A stretch of DNA of 64,000 nt from Diplocarpon mali (Eukaryota > Ascomycota > Leotiomycetes > Helotiales > Drepanopezizaceae). The first letter of the stretch is position 1; the number at the start of each line of letters is the position of its first letter. Of this stretch, positions 11,315-23,819 are shown in pieces. The position numbers and the translations under genes are program-made. The notes below the pieces were generated by a model, which worked only from the letters and a program-made list of their open reading frames with translations, had not been told where the DNA came from and made no database searches. The DNA lies in NCBI GenBank assembly GCA_024741835.1, contig JAENRP010000045.1:1-64000 (forward strand), written 5' to 3'.

Positions 11315-14300
11315 TCAAGCTGTGAATCCCAGCTTCCCAAACAGTGAATCCATAGCAACCCATTGCCGACCGCACTTATCCAAGTATTTCTCCACAGTAA
11401 CTTTCAACGTCCCAAATCTTGTCCTATTATGTTCCACCAGTGCCATTACAAGTTCTAGAGAATGTTATTGGAGAGAGTTAGAGGATGGTGACTTATGCTT
11501 ACCTCTCTCGGTCCCCTTCGCTGAGCTTTTGGCCTTCTCAACGTCAAACAAACTCGAGAAGTACAACAGTTGATTGTACATCATCTTTTCCGTGTATTCG
11601 TAGTGCATCTTGCCCAGACATCCATGTCCCAGACCTTTCGGACCCAAGCATCTATGTCCGTACACGCTCATCTGTCTAGTCCTATTGCCACAAGCCTGAT
11701 CGTCACAAACCAACCAACCTTCATAATATTTGCTCGTTTGCTGTCGTATTTGATGTTCAAGCTGGGCCAGGACAGACATATTTGACAATACATGTCCACA
11801 ACGGCATGTAATTCCTGCTGCGGTGCAAATATCTAGGCTTCCGACGAGACCTTCAAATCCAAATTTGGCTCTGCAGGCTCTGCATTGAAGGCCCAGTCTG
11901 AAAGCATCCTTGAAACGAACTTCGTCGTCAATTTGACTTTCAAGAGGAGAAATTTCGGCCTCGGCGCTACCGTTCGAAGCGTTATTGTTAATGTTGTACT
12001 TACGAACATCTAATCCAAGACAATCGGCTAGTCGGACGGTGTCGGTCCCCGATATATTTGCACATAAGCGCTCCACCGGCGGAAAAATCTGCTTGTAGAG
12101 GTACCACTCTACATCTGGGGTGAGACCAGAGTCCACCTTGGAAACGTCTTGAGGTGTATAGGATCGCTTAGCTGGACCCTCGGAGGTAGTCTTGCTGTCA
12201 CCCGTGACAATGTAAGCAATTACATCGTCTTTACGGACAGTTCTGCCCCTCGACAATTCACGCAGAGCCACCTGGACTTGCGGCATGGTGTCAGCTTGGG
12301 GATAGTCCTTTGGCGCTTTTCCAAGTTTAGTGTAGATGGTGTACTTGTGGGTGGGCACAGCATTTTCTCTCATCTTTGTTGAAATCTCGCGGAGGTACTC
12401 ATGTATTCGAGTGATGACAAGTTCGGAATCGTCACCAGAGAGAATCTCTTCCAGTAACTTTGCCGACACCTCCTTTGACAGGTTGCAATACTCTCGGCGC
12501 TTCATATCGAGGCCTTTGACTTCCATCTTCTCAATATATTTGCCTTCAACCTGAACAAGATTGATCGCAGCATACTTCTTTTTCGCCTGAAGCAAAATTC
12601 GCCTGAACACGTTATCGATATCGATCTCTAGGAGTCGATACCTGTCATTGACAGCCTTCTTGAACTCATGTCCAACTTTGAAAGCATCCTCGACATTGTC
12701 AACATTAGCATTTATCATAACTGAATCCGTATCTCCGTATATGACTTGAAGAGAGTTGGATTCTGCAAGATCTTTTGTGCTGCGCAGGATCTCTCGGCCT
12801 TTATATGTGGTGAGTACTGCAAGAGGCCTGGCGTAGAATCGCGACTTGGTGTAGCCTAAACAACCATACATAGAGTTAGCAGTCAGCTTGAGTGCCAATT
12901 GCTTGATATCCCAGGTTGACAGCTGTTCCGCGGTAGCAGTTTTGTCTTTCATCAATTTCTTGACTTCTCGTCGACGACTAACTAGAGTAGCGATGAGCTT
13001 GGGCAATACGCCTAGCTCTTGATTCACTGGAACCTCTGGGACTTGCTCCTCGTCGTTAGACTGTGAGACAAGACAAGTTAATAAAAAGTTTACAATTATA
13101 GAACGAGGGTCTTACCAGGTTCAGCCTGTCCACAGTTGTGAAGCAGATGTTGAACTCTTGAATGATACTTGGGTACAGGGAGTTGAAGTCCATGACCAAG
13201 ACAAATTTGTCGTATAAACCCTTTTCAGGCTCGAAGACGAGACCACCCTTGTATTTGTCTTTCTTCTTCACATCTCCATTTTCCTCATCTGCGTTTTCTT
13301 CCTCAGCCTGCTGCTTGCCTTTGAATATAGCTTTGTCGGGACAAATATACTTATTTCGATGAAACTCATGGAGCAAAATGTACTCATTCCGCTCAGCACG
13401 AGTTCCAGTCAAGGTTCTTGCCCATGAATTACCAGCAAGGTTCGTTAGCACCTTTGTTAGAGGAAGAAGCTGCACCTTCAAAGCTATAGCAGCAATGAAA
13501 AATGTATCGGCCTCGCAATGACTAACGTAGTCCATTAAGCCATCCTTCGTGCTGGCCCAAGTCTTCAGTGCTTGTTCGTTGTCCATATCAAGTCGAATAT
13601 TTCCAGGGAGGTAGATACTGCACATCTCAGTCAAGCTCCAGGAGGTACATTTGGCCATAGCCGATTTGCCAGCATCATTGGCCAAGTCGCATAGAAGTCT
13701 TCCGGAAATTAGCGTTCGTTCGGCGAAAAAGTTGCCACCCATCTTCCCCATCGAACTCGGCCAGATTGTACGTCGCATACGGCCGATTCGTGACCACTGA
13801 GGGATTTTCTTTACCTGTAGTCGGCTCAGAAGGATGCTAAAGTCTACACCTTCTAGTTGATGACCGATAAGAACATCCGGGTCAACTACATGGAGTTGAG
13901 CGAGGAAAAAACTCAGAATCTCTTGTTCCTGCTTCACGAGCTTCACCATGCCTTTAGCTCGTTTTTTCACCTCTGCCTCGAAGCCAAGTGGAAAACTGGT
14001 CAGCGTAGGGCGCATAATAGTGAATGAGCGGCAAGGAAGTTTTTCTGGTGGTGTTGTGTCCGCGAGAGAGACATTCTGGTAGATTCGAGCGCTGATGGCA
14101 AGGATTTCTTGCTTGTTCTCCTTGACGTTCAGGACCGTTCTCAAAGCAACACTCATGAGTGTCAAAGGAGGGGCTTCCATATTGTCGTTCTCACTCAAGG
14201 CTGTGATGAGATTTGGCTTTGAAGCTTGGACTTCCAGCTTGCAATAAGAAGCATTGTTCAAAACGCCGAATTCGGCATTTTCGATTTTCAACCAGCAGGG

Positions 14301-15910
14301 TCCCATTACATTTTTCCATAGTACGAATTGCTCAAAAATAGGTGTGTTGGTACCAAAGACGTGGGAGAATGTGGTGCCAGTTTGATGCTCAGGTTGCAAT
14401 TGAGGCTCTAAAAGTAATTCGTCAACGCATTCAAATTATGCACTCGGGAATACTTACTTGAGTAAGGATATAGAAGCTTCAAATACTCTCCCTCTTTCGG
14501 GATACAAGGAAGCTCAAAAGCGTATTTTCGTGTACAGGGCTTGATCTTGTGCATTCCAACTCGCAATTTGCCCATCAGTTCATCTACCTCTTCGTAGACA
14601 TCTTTCATATCTACCTCATCCGTAGTATCTCGGCCATCCTTCTGGCGAAACTGACGTGGGAGGAAGAACAATTTTCGGAGAATATTGTCCACTTTCAGAA
14701 AGCAACTAACGAAAGAGCCATCTTTTTTGTTCCGGACCTTTCCAAACAGGCACAAACTGCCATTCACTTCAGTATAGTCTGTCCAGAACATATGAAGGCT
14801 GCCATCTTCCTCAATCGCATCGGTATAGTCTAATTTTCCGTACGAAACTGCCTCGCTTTGGCTGCTGTTAACCACGTTCAATCTGTCAGTCACGTTGTTC
14901 CATGCCGACGCATCGATGTGTTGAGGTGCTCGTGTTGGCGAAGAGCTCGCAGGCGAAGGGTACGGCTCGGCTTTTTTGATCTTTGGGGGAGGCCGGGTAC
15001 CAGAAATATTGATTCGAGCAGTTGCGATCGCACCGGCTTGGGCAACCTCCATCATCTCTTCCTCATCATTCTCTGCCTTGATAGCAGTATTCGACTTCCG
15101 TTCCACGGCTTTTGTGACAGGAGAGGAAGGTAACTGTTCGTCCTTAACCATATCTTCGTCCATGCCATTTATGAATACATCGTCGCCGAAATCTTGCTCT
15201 GCATAGGTAATTGATGGGTCATTGTAGTCGGATATCCTGGCCTTCTTGGAAGCATGTCGTGCAATTCCGCTGGCTCCTGGAGACAAAGCTCGAGTTCTTC
15301 GCTTTTCATGTGCTCTCTGAGATCTCGTGGATTGAATACGAGGCCGAAGAACGTTTGTGTCGACTTCGCCGAGGAGATCCGCCAAGAACTCATCATCTGC
15401 TTTGGTTTTGACAGGCTATTGCAAGTCAGAAAGGCAAGTCTAAAGCTCCCACCTGTCATACCTTGGCTTTTGGCTGGGCTACTACTGGGCCATTCGTAAA
15501 GTAATTACTGATACCTTTGTCGATTTTTTCCCTCTTGGCCTTGTCTTCCTCGCGTTTCCGTTTTGCTACCACGCATCAGATTTATTGGGAAAAATTTGGG
15601 TTAGTCTAGACTTACCTGCTTTCCCGTGTTTGCCACTCACTGGCAAGTCCTCCTCACTAATCGAGTCGTAATTTGGCTGCTGGTCCCATTCCTCTCGTCC
15701 GTCGTCTGCGTATCCCTCGCCATTGTCGTCTATCACGAAGTCGTCCTGGTTCAAACGATCACGTACAACTTCCTTGTACCCATCCTCGTCGACCTCTTCG
15801 TATAGATCTTCTTCCTCTTCTACTTGGTACGTATCGAGACGCTTCTTGCCCGATGCCTTGAGAGCACGGAGTTCAGCGAACTTTTCCCTTGCACTCGCTC
15901 TCTTCGACAT
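11315..15910 (-). CDS. POL1: DNA polymerase alpha catalytic subunit
   Basis: Six exons on the minus strand (15616-15910, 15462-15565, 14458-15415, 13116-14407, 11503-13060, 11315-11454) give 1448 residues; yeast Pol1 has 1468. The N-terminus (MSKRASAREKFAELRALK) and the segment KGISNYF are typical of Pol1. Family-B polymerase motifs are visible in order: motif A MDFNSLYPSI, motif B KLTANSMYGCLGY and motif C YGDTDS (about residue 987). The C-terminal zinc modules show CRAC, CRCG, CDDQAC and a further Cys-rich group. The last exon holds only 46 codons and would be missed if the preceding frame were read through to its in-frame stop at 11465. Pol1 starts primers with primase at replication origins. 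The promoter carries G1/S-type sites, described separately. Confidence 0.95.
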
Positions 15911-16199
15911 TTTGGAGATGCGTAATTGATGCTTATCACAAAGTTACCATGCAGAAATCTAGACAGGGTATGCGATAATGAAGAAAGCTGTGAAGTCTTG
16001 TTGTTTGTATGGAAGGCTGGATTGGGTCCGAGCAAGGTACTATACGCGAGATTCAAGTCGCGGAATAGTCGCGTCTTCTTTGCGCGAACCCCTGTGGAAA
16101 TTTGGCCCTAAATTACTTATGCCTGTTGACTCAGGCATAAATTATAAAAAGATTCATAGTGATCTCAATGCTCGCCTTTAAAATAGCTTTGTAGCGACA
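15911..16199. promoter_or_regulatory. Divergent POL1 / PPR promoter with MCB and E2F-like sites
   Basis: Within 45 bp lie ACGCG (16044-16048), its reverse CGCGT (16070-16074) and TTTGCGCGAA (16079-16088). The first two are cores of the MluI cell-cycle box bound by MBF in yeasts, and the third resembles an E2F/MBF site. They sit 134-178 bp upstream of the POL1 start codon, where G1/S activation is expected for this gene. The role is inferred by analogy. Confidence 0.55.
16117..16140. promoter_or_regulatory. 8-bp inverted repeat enclosing a TGACTCA site
   Basis: TTATGCCT (16117-16124) and AGGCATAA (16133-16140) are perfect inverted repeats around an 8-base loop. The heptamer TGACTCA (16127-16133), the consensus of Gcn4/CPC1-type bZIP factors, overlaps the loop and right arm. 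It lies 60-80 bp upstream of the PPR start codon. Function is inferred only. Confidence 0.45.
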
Positions 16200-18421
16200 A
16201 TGACAATTTTAACATGCCACGGTTGCATGAGGCATTGCTTGCAGAGTATCATTGGAGACTCTGCAGTTTTCGCAGCTTCGTCTCGGTCTCTTTTCACCTC
16301 GACTCTGAATACACGCCCCTTGCGGCGAAATTATTCTGATACTTCGTACGAGAGAACTAAAAGCCAGGTTGAGAGAAATAGCGGTGGCAGTAACACCCGT
16401 GGTATCTCGAATATCTACAATGGCATATCTAAAGAGAGAAATAAAGCCGGTAAAAACGAGGCTGGCAACGTCCGGACCTCGAATGCCTATATTCGTGCTT
16501 CAAACGAGAGGAGTCCAGCTGGGCGGGAAGCGGCTGGAAGCGGCAATCGTGGTAGATTCGATGGTCGAGACTCGGAATTCGAAAGAAATCGATACGAGAA
16601 AAAGGTACCTGAAGTGTCACCGCGGATGGTCCAGAGAAAGCAATGGCTGGATTCGAGAGGCATTCGACCTTCCTCTAAAAAAGATGTCAAGGTGAAAACC
16701 GTCGATCGGCAAATCCAACAGCATCTCAAATACCTCAATGACCCGTTGAAGCTGGCCGACTTTGTAAGAAATACTCTGCGGACCAGTGACAACTTCGATT
16801 TCATCCAGGAACTTGTGAGGACGGCAAGCAAGAACGCACTCCATGTAGTTAGTTGGAATCATCTGGTGGGATACCAAATGAGCAAGGGAAAAATGAACGC
16901 TGCTATTTCGACATACAATGAGGTAAATCTCAATCCCTTGTAACTACTCTTTGACTTTACTAAGAAGCCATTCAGATGAAAAAGCGTGCCCAAACTCCAG
17001 ATGCCTACACGTACACTACACTATTCACGGGTGCTGCTGAGCACAAAGACTTCAAGGTAGCGCTGCCAAAAGTACTAAAAATCTACAACTCGATGTTCGC
17101 CGAGAATTCAAAAGTGAAACCAAATACAATCCACATGAATTGTGTCTTGAAAATGTGTTCCAAAGCCATGGACATGGATGCCATGTTTGCAATAGCCAGT
17201 CAATTTACTGAAAAGGGGCTCAAAGCGCCTAACAACCTGAGTTTCACAATCATACTGAATGCTCTTCGTCTTCATGCGGCAGGCGGGCCACGCACTCTAT
17301 TAAGCCCGATAGAGATTAGAAGGAACAAGCGTGAGGCCATCGTGAGGTCCCGGGGGATTTGGGTGGAAGTTATTGACCGATGGCGGAAAGGAGATATTTG
17401 GATTGACGAAGAGCTGGTAGCTGCCATGGGTCGAGTCCTGCTTGTTGGACAGGAGGACGACTGGGATGATGTTTTCTCCTTGGTCCAGCAGACTATGAAC
17501 ATTCCGCGCCAAATACCAAAATTAGGTACACAAGCTCGTCAGCGAATGGATCCAGCTAGCCAAAGCAGAGACCGCAATAACAAAGACCCCAGCAAGGAAG
17601 AGAAACCAGAGATCGTTGCTGATGGCGGAAATCACGTCCCTCAGTTCGGGAACATCACTGTCCCGATCTCTAAAGAAGACGGAATCGCCATGTTCGCAAA
17701 ACCAGGGCCGAACATCCTATCCTTGCTCTTGCAAGCATCTCTCGAACTGAGACTGAAAGCCCCCGCCACATCATACTGGAACATTTTCACCCAAAGTCTC
17801 CTCATCCAACCCGATAAAGAAAACTACCACGCGTATCTACGGGTCTTGCGCGTAGCACGGTCTAGCACCGAAACAGTCCAGCTCCTCCAGGATATGCCAA
17901 GAGAAGACATGGAAGCCAAGACCTTCCGTATTTCAATGTCATGCTGTGTCCGCGACAAACGCAATCCCAATTCCTTCAAAAACGCCGGCAAAATTCTCGA
18001 CCTGATGCAGATGTCACTGCGCCAGCCAGATATTCCAGCGTTACGAGATTACCTGGGTATAGCCATTACTGCGCCGGCCTTTGATCCCACCGACAATACA
18101 ACACCCTCTAAACAAGCCCAAGGAAGACAGATCCTCCGCGCCCTTGACCGTCTCAACCCATCTTTTATCAACCTCAAATCCGCCCTGCATTTTGGCGTTT
18201 CCTCCCCTAAAACCTTGGGCGCTCACGCACGAAATGAAATGGCCAAGGATATCATGGGTCTGACGAAGCGCATGATAGGCGCCTATGACCTACTTATGGA
18301 TAATGCTTTGGTCGCGAGAGACATGTATACAGATCTCACAAAGCAGCGCAGCAAATTGGCTGCTTTCCTCGGCCGGCACCAACATGCTAGGGGCGAGTCG
18401 CTTCCGTCCTCCGCAGCGTAA
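16200..18421 (+). CDS. Mitochondrial pentatricopeptide-repeat (PPR) protein
   Basis: Two exons (16200-16922, 16976-18421) give 722 residues. The N-terminus is Ser/Arg-rich with almost no acidic residues for about 60 positions, consistent with a mitochondrial presequence. A long polar linker follows. The repeat region spans the exon junction and contains PPR-like helices such as TPDAYTYTTLFTGA, KPNTIHMNCVLKMC and APNNLSFTIILNAL. PPR proteins of this kind bind organellar RNA and act in mitochondrial mRNA stability, rRNA processing or translation. The exact orthologue could not be assigned. The intron (16923-16975) has normal GT-AG ends. It shares a promoter with POL1. Confidence 0.8.
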
Positions 18422-19033
18422 ATTTTTAAGAGTTTATAGGGAGGCCAAGAGTCTGCAGAGAGGATCTCGTAGGCCGAGGCTCGACCTGGGGCACCATCCT
18501 TCCATTTTACTCAGCTGTATTGGAAAGAGTGGATCAGTCGCGTACGCGGGTCTGATCAAACACCAGGACCGGCATATTCAGATGGTTAATATTTAGTGCT
18601 AAGCTGCAGAGAATGTAGCCAGGTCGCTATTAGGTACTTTGGAGAAATCTTGGGTTGAATGTGGAAGTTTGGCACGGCATTAAGACGGTCAGGTCAGCAA
18701 AGCCCCCTTCAAATCCCTGTATATTACCGAGCAGAGGAAGCTCTCGTACAATAAGCCTGGATTAAGCCTCCACTATTATACCCACAAAGTCTGCATAATT
18801 AAGTCAAATGAAGAAATGGTTCCTCGTGTCCCTAATGCTAAAAGTTTGTTTCTGTTGTCAATACATGATAATGAGTGTCTGTCTATTTTACTGGTCTTTC
18901 GCTTAGAGCTCTAAACTCTTCGTCTTTCCCATAACAACAAAGTCCTGTTCTAATCACTTGTCGATTCGTCCTCCTTTTCATGGGCCACTTCCCAATTATC
19001 AAGGATATTAGTAAATAAGAGCGCAAAAGTCTC
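18422..19033. other. Convergent spacer after the PPR gene
   Basis: It holds two facing 3' ends. AT-rich stretches at 18770-18880 may carry polyadenylation signals. No gene is supported. Confidence 0.45.
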
Positions 19034-22000
19034 CTATCCATACATTTCGGAGTCATTGGTCCATCGCTCGTCATTCCTGCTAAACTCCCGTTTATCCACC
19101 TTTCTCAGTACTTCTCCATAGGTGTAGCTCTCCTTCCTATCAATATTGCTAGTCCTATATTCACGCCTGTCGAGTGGCGAGCCAGGCGTTGTTACTCCTG
19201 GATTTGACGATGAAATGGAGTGAGGACTAGCTGAGAACTTTCCAGAGATCTTGCGGGCATTCCCGGAGACAGTTCTCATGCCCAGCGAGTTCTCTCCGTT
19301 ACGATCATCCTGTTGGCGGTTGAATGATGGCGATACGCTGGAAGCAGTCGTACGAAGTGGTGTCCTGGGCATTATCCCATGTGCTTGAAAAATGTCCACA
19401 AGAGCCCCAACCTTCGACCTTTGTTTTCGTATTGGTGTAGCGTTTCGGGCTGCTTTACCTACAAGCTGGAGATCCATGTCTTCTAAAGTAGTCGTGTCCT
19501 CCTTTTCCTCCTGTAGGTTGACTGGCTCAATGTCGTAGTTATCGTGAGACTTGGGAGAATTATGAGCGGCGATAGCTTCTATGTCCTCCATGCGGAATTC
19601 GATACCTCTCCTGGCAAGATTACCGCGGATTTTTTTGAAGGGTTTAGTGTCAACTGCGTCATTGTGAATACCGATGTCACCGCTGACACGCTCTATAGCA
19701 TCGAACAATGCTTCCATTATCTCATCCGAACTACTTTGAGTGGCAGCCGAAGTCTTTCTACTGCATTCGCTTGTTGCCATCAAGTGTTTCATTGCAGTGA
19801 AGTGGTAACCAGAGGGATGTTCAACACAACCTCGAGAGTCCTGCGATACCTCTGAACCAGAACTAGCCTTTCGCTCTTCCACAGCAGTAGAGACTGTATC
19901 AAGCTTGTTATCACTTACATTCGCACTTACTATCACCATGGGCAAGCCATCCGGAGTATGGAGACGGGGGCTTAATATCTCAGTCGAATTACCCGGTTCG
20001 CCTGCGATGTTGACGTCTGAACTTCGAGCAGCTAACATAATGGCATCGAACAAGCTTTCATCTTCAATTGCGCGATTTCCGGAAACAAACTCGATATGCT
20101 CTTCGTTCTCATGTGTCGATGAACTGTCACTGAGGCGTTCCCTGGGCTGGTCATCTTGGGAGCAAGACCTTTCTGAATCCAGTAACCTTTCGTCATTAAT
20201 CTTGAAGGCGGATCTCCTTTGGTAAAGTACTTTCCCAAGGCTCGTTGCCACGGGTAGTTTTGTCCTAGGTGATACGGCTTTCCAATTCTTCCAGGTATCC
20301 TCTCCGGGCATTTCGACACGTGATTGGTCCTCGCAACATTGTCTGCGAGTCTCAGATACCAATGTCGGGAAGCCGTTGTCTGCAAAAGGGTTCTCTGCGG
20401 ATATCCCAATCAAACTGCTGGTATAACGCTTCGTATCAGGCCTATGTACCGAAAATGAATTCTCTGCTTCGTTGTTATCGTACCGCTCTGTAATGCTGGC
20501 CTGAGAATCATTACCCCATTGCGGCAAGCCACTATCATCAAAACCAGATCCCATGCCGGACACCTTGCCAGATCTATTGAGATATCCTTCGAAAGCGGAT
20601 CCTTCATTCGGTTGATTTTCATCAGACTTTCCATCGTGAGTAGCAAGCCATAAAATTTCAAGCCCCATTCGCGCCAGGTCTGCAGGGTTAGGAACAGGGG
20701 AATCTATTGAGTGTGCAATGATTTTCCGCTTCTCGGCGTCATAGATGCAAAAGTTAGAAAGCTCTCCCAGCTTGTACTGTTGCACTGCAGCTATGGCCTC
20801 TACCTTGGATACATAGGTCTCGGTGTGCTGGAGCAAGTTCAAAGTACTTGGAAACTGCACTTGAACTGCGGCAGATGAGATGTGCCGTCTGCTCCTTGAA
20901 CTAGGCCGTAATTCTTGGGTCGCTGGAACCTCCGAGAAGATATCCGTGGGGGGAAATTCTGCTTCGAAGCTGTAGGACCATCTAGGAATTTGTTGCTCGC
21001 CAGCTTCTTCAGTGTCCGTAAACGTGCCCAAATAACCTATGTCCATACCAGTCGCTCGCCGCATAGCATAGAATGGATCAAGGGGTGTTCTCATGACAAT
21101 TGACTCCTCGAGAACTTGGTCAATCAGCGGGAGAAAGAGGTCCTCCGAGGGAAATTCCCTTAAAATTGCAGCATTCTCGCAGGTATCATCCATAAATTCC
21201 GGGCCAGAATCAACAGATTCCAGCGGAAACTTTTTTTCCGTACTAGTGGCGGAGAAGATGAGATCAATCGGAGAAATAGAAGCCTCTTGATAACCATGCT
21301 CCTCTCCGATCGTACCGACGGGATCGGAAATGAGAGTCTCAGAAGATAAATTTCCTCGTCCGTTGCGCTTGTTCTTTATAGGTCAGAATTTCATTGATTG
21401 AGTACACGATTTGAGCGCTGACTTACCTCTATCAAGAGCTCCATTCCTTCCTTGATCGATTCCCATACCTCTTCCTCATCTTCAACGAAGCGATTGTGCA
21501 CAAATTCTTGTACGGAGCCAATTATTTTTTCTGCTTTAGTCTTGTTGAAACCTGGTGAATGAGTATGGGGAGTCAAGGCAACGCCTTCCTCACCAGAAGA
21601 ATGATGATTCCGTGTCATTCGTGCCACTGTTGATTTTATACCTTGAGAAATTCTCTCCGAATTAGACGCCCACTCTGCGCCGGGCTCAAGGTTGAGATTC
21701 GAATATCTCTGAGATATTTCCTCGTGTCTTTGGCTGAATTTGGGGTCCAGATCTACCAAGCTCGGGGTAGGAATGAACTCGTGAACAGTCACTGTAGGCC
21801 TACGATCATGTGGCTCACGTTCTGCTGCCTCTAAAACTTTTGGGGTAGAGTCTCGTAACTCATACTGATATCCAATAAGAAGACCGGTGTCCAGGTCAAA
21901 ATCCATGTCTTGCTCTGTTGTTTTGAGAGTTTCCGTACTAGGCGATCTACTTATCTCCGCTGCTGAGTCTCGTAAACACTGGTGCTGCATAAATTCCGAT

Positions 22001-23290
22001 TTCGGGATGTATGAATGGATTAAATGCTCACCATTAGTGGATTGGCACGCGAGGGGTTCAAGAAAGAACTGAGAAATATCTCCGTCATTTGGCTCAATCA
22101 CTTCGGCCCGCTGAAGAAAGGAGTCAGGTGTGCAAAGCCGACTGTTCTGGACGACACTAGGGCCTGGACAGTATCCTATGGCTGTGGTAGACATTGGATC
22201 GAAGTCGTTTGGAGAACTCTGTTGCTTCTCCTGATCAACTGACTTCCTTCCTACAGGCTGTCGGATGATGGCTTCTGTAGAGGCGGACTGAGCCTGTGGT
22301 GTTTCGCAGGACTCTATGAGCAGTTGAAGGTATGAGTCTGGGGTACCACGCCGACTATCTTCCCTGGTCTCACTACGCGAATCTCCAAACAGAGGAAATA
22401 ATGAGTCTGACATGGATACTGTCCTGGCATGTTTCGTTCTGTTGTTCGCCTCGTCCAGTAATTGTTGGAATGAGCTTGCCCTGCGCTGAGCGATGACTAT
22501 GGCCGCCGGTACATCGATATTGATATCTAAAAATTGTCAGAGCATTTGAGTGGTGAGTTATGAACCTAACATACCATCTAATATGCGAGCCAATCCCGCC
22601 TCGAGAAGCAGCATACCATCGGCGTTCTCTCCTGCTAGTCTGGGCTGTGAAGAGTCTGACTTGCCCTCTTCATCTTCCGTTTCGCATTTGGCACTAAATT
22701 TTTTTGAATCCCTGACGTTCTTGGAAGTGTCTCTAGTGTCTTCAGTAAATTGGACCTCAACTGGTGGAATGCCACTTTGAAGGGTTGAGCTCTGTTTCTG
22801 TGAACCTTTGTTGGTTATTGTCCCCAATATGTTACTCGGGCTTAGAAGGTTTCCAAGACTTCTACGTCTAGTAGGGATATGTGTGAAAAGTTCTGAAGTA
22901 GGTCAGTATATACTGTTCGTCCCGGAAAAGGAAGAGAGACTCGCGTGCAAAGTCCTCCTTAGATGCATTATCTTCTGTCTTCCTGGTGTCCCCCGGTGTG
23001 GAGTAGCCCTGGCTGTCCTGAGAGCTGCTAGAGCCGAAATTCAAGAGATCTACTATGGATTTTCTTCGCTTAATTGGCTTTGCACTGGGACTGCCGGCAT
23101 CAGAAGTACGTGTGAAGCTACGGGATCTTGATCTTAAGCTATTAAAGAGGCGCTTGTGTAGGGAACCAGAGCCAGAATTCTCTTTACCAGTAGGTGTGCG
23201 GCCATTCTTATTCCAGTTGGAAGCTGGTGTTCGAGGGAGCAGACCAAATTCGACCGCTGGATTTGACGGACTAGACGATGTTGGAGGCAT
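19034..23290 (-). CDS. Large disordered protein, unknown function
   Basis: Four exons on the minus strand (22914-23290, 22575-22867, 21427-22526, 19034-21373) join in frame to 1369 residues. The N-terminal 90 residues are basic and Ser/Arg-rich (FNSLRSRSRSFTRT, then KPIKRRKSIVDLLNF), suggesting nuclear or membrane-proximal phosphoregulation. A short ordered-looking piece, including ARILDDINIDVPAAIVIAQRRASSFQQLL, spans the second intron. A TPDSYLQLLIES-like phrase recurs once as TPDSFLQRAE. The remainder is acidic and Ser-rich, without a domain I know. The donor of intron 1 is uncertain: an alternative at 22940 also keeps frame. The function is unknown, and no catalytic motif was seen. Confidence 0.7.
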
Positions 23291-23819
23291 ACTGGATATA
23301 GACCCTGGCAGTCATGTATCAGTATTTTAGGCGGATATTAATTGTGCACATCGTTCAACTGCAAAGAAAGAAATTGGCTCGCTCATTGGGGCGGGAGGAG
23401 ACTTTACATTAACCAAAACTTCCTCCTCCGAGAAATCAAAGAGTATGCAAAGTCAGAGGCGATTGTAATGTGAGGAGTGATTGAGAAAGTCTGGTGAGGA
23501 ACGAGACCGCGAAGTAAACATGTGCACTCGCCTCCTGCCTCGTTTAAAAAAGGGGCCGGTCGTTCCTGCTTAAGCTAAGCGCAGCCAGCCACCATGCTTG
23601 TAAGAACGGCTCGCCCCACTCTTGATTTTTGGCCGCAAACGCCAGTGCATCACCGCCTCCGCCAGATTGCGTCCCTCTGCCCTTCCGTGATTATTTCTCA
23701 AATTTGAACTCCCATTTATCACAATGACAAGACCCCCCTACGAGCGCGCATCTACTCTTCAAGGAAGATAGTAGATACCTGTACAAACTACTAACCTGTA
23801 CGTACTAATTTACAGTATC
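23291..23819. promoter_or_regulatory. Divergent promoter with a likely 5' UTR intron end
   Basis: This spacer separates the starts of the 1369-aa gene and the RRM gene. CTAAC (23791-23795) and CTAAT (23805-23809), followed by TTACAG ending at 23815, look like the branch site and acceptor of a 5' UTR intron just 4 nt before the RRM start codon. Its donor was not pinned down. Confidence 0.45.
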
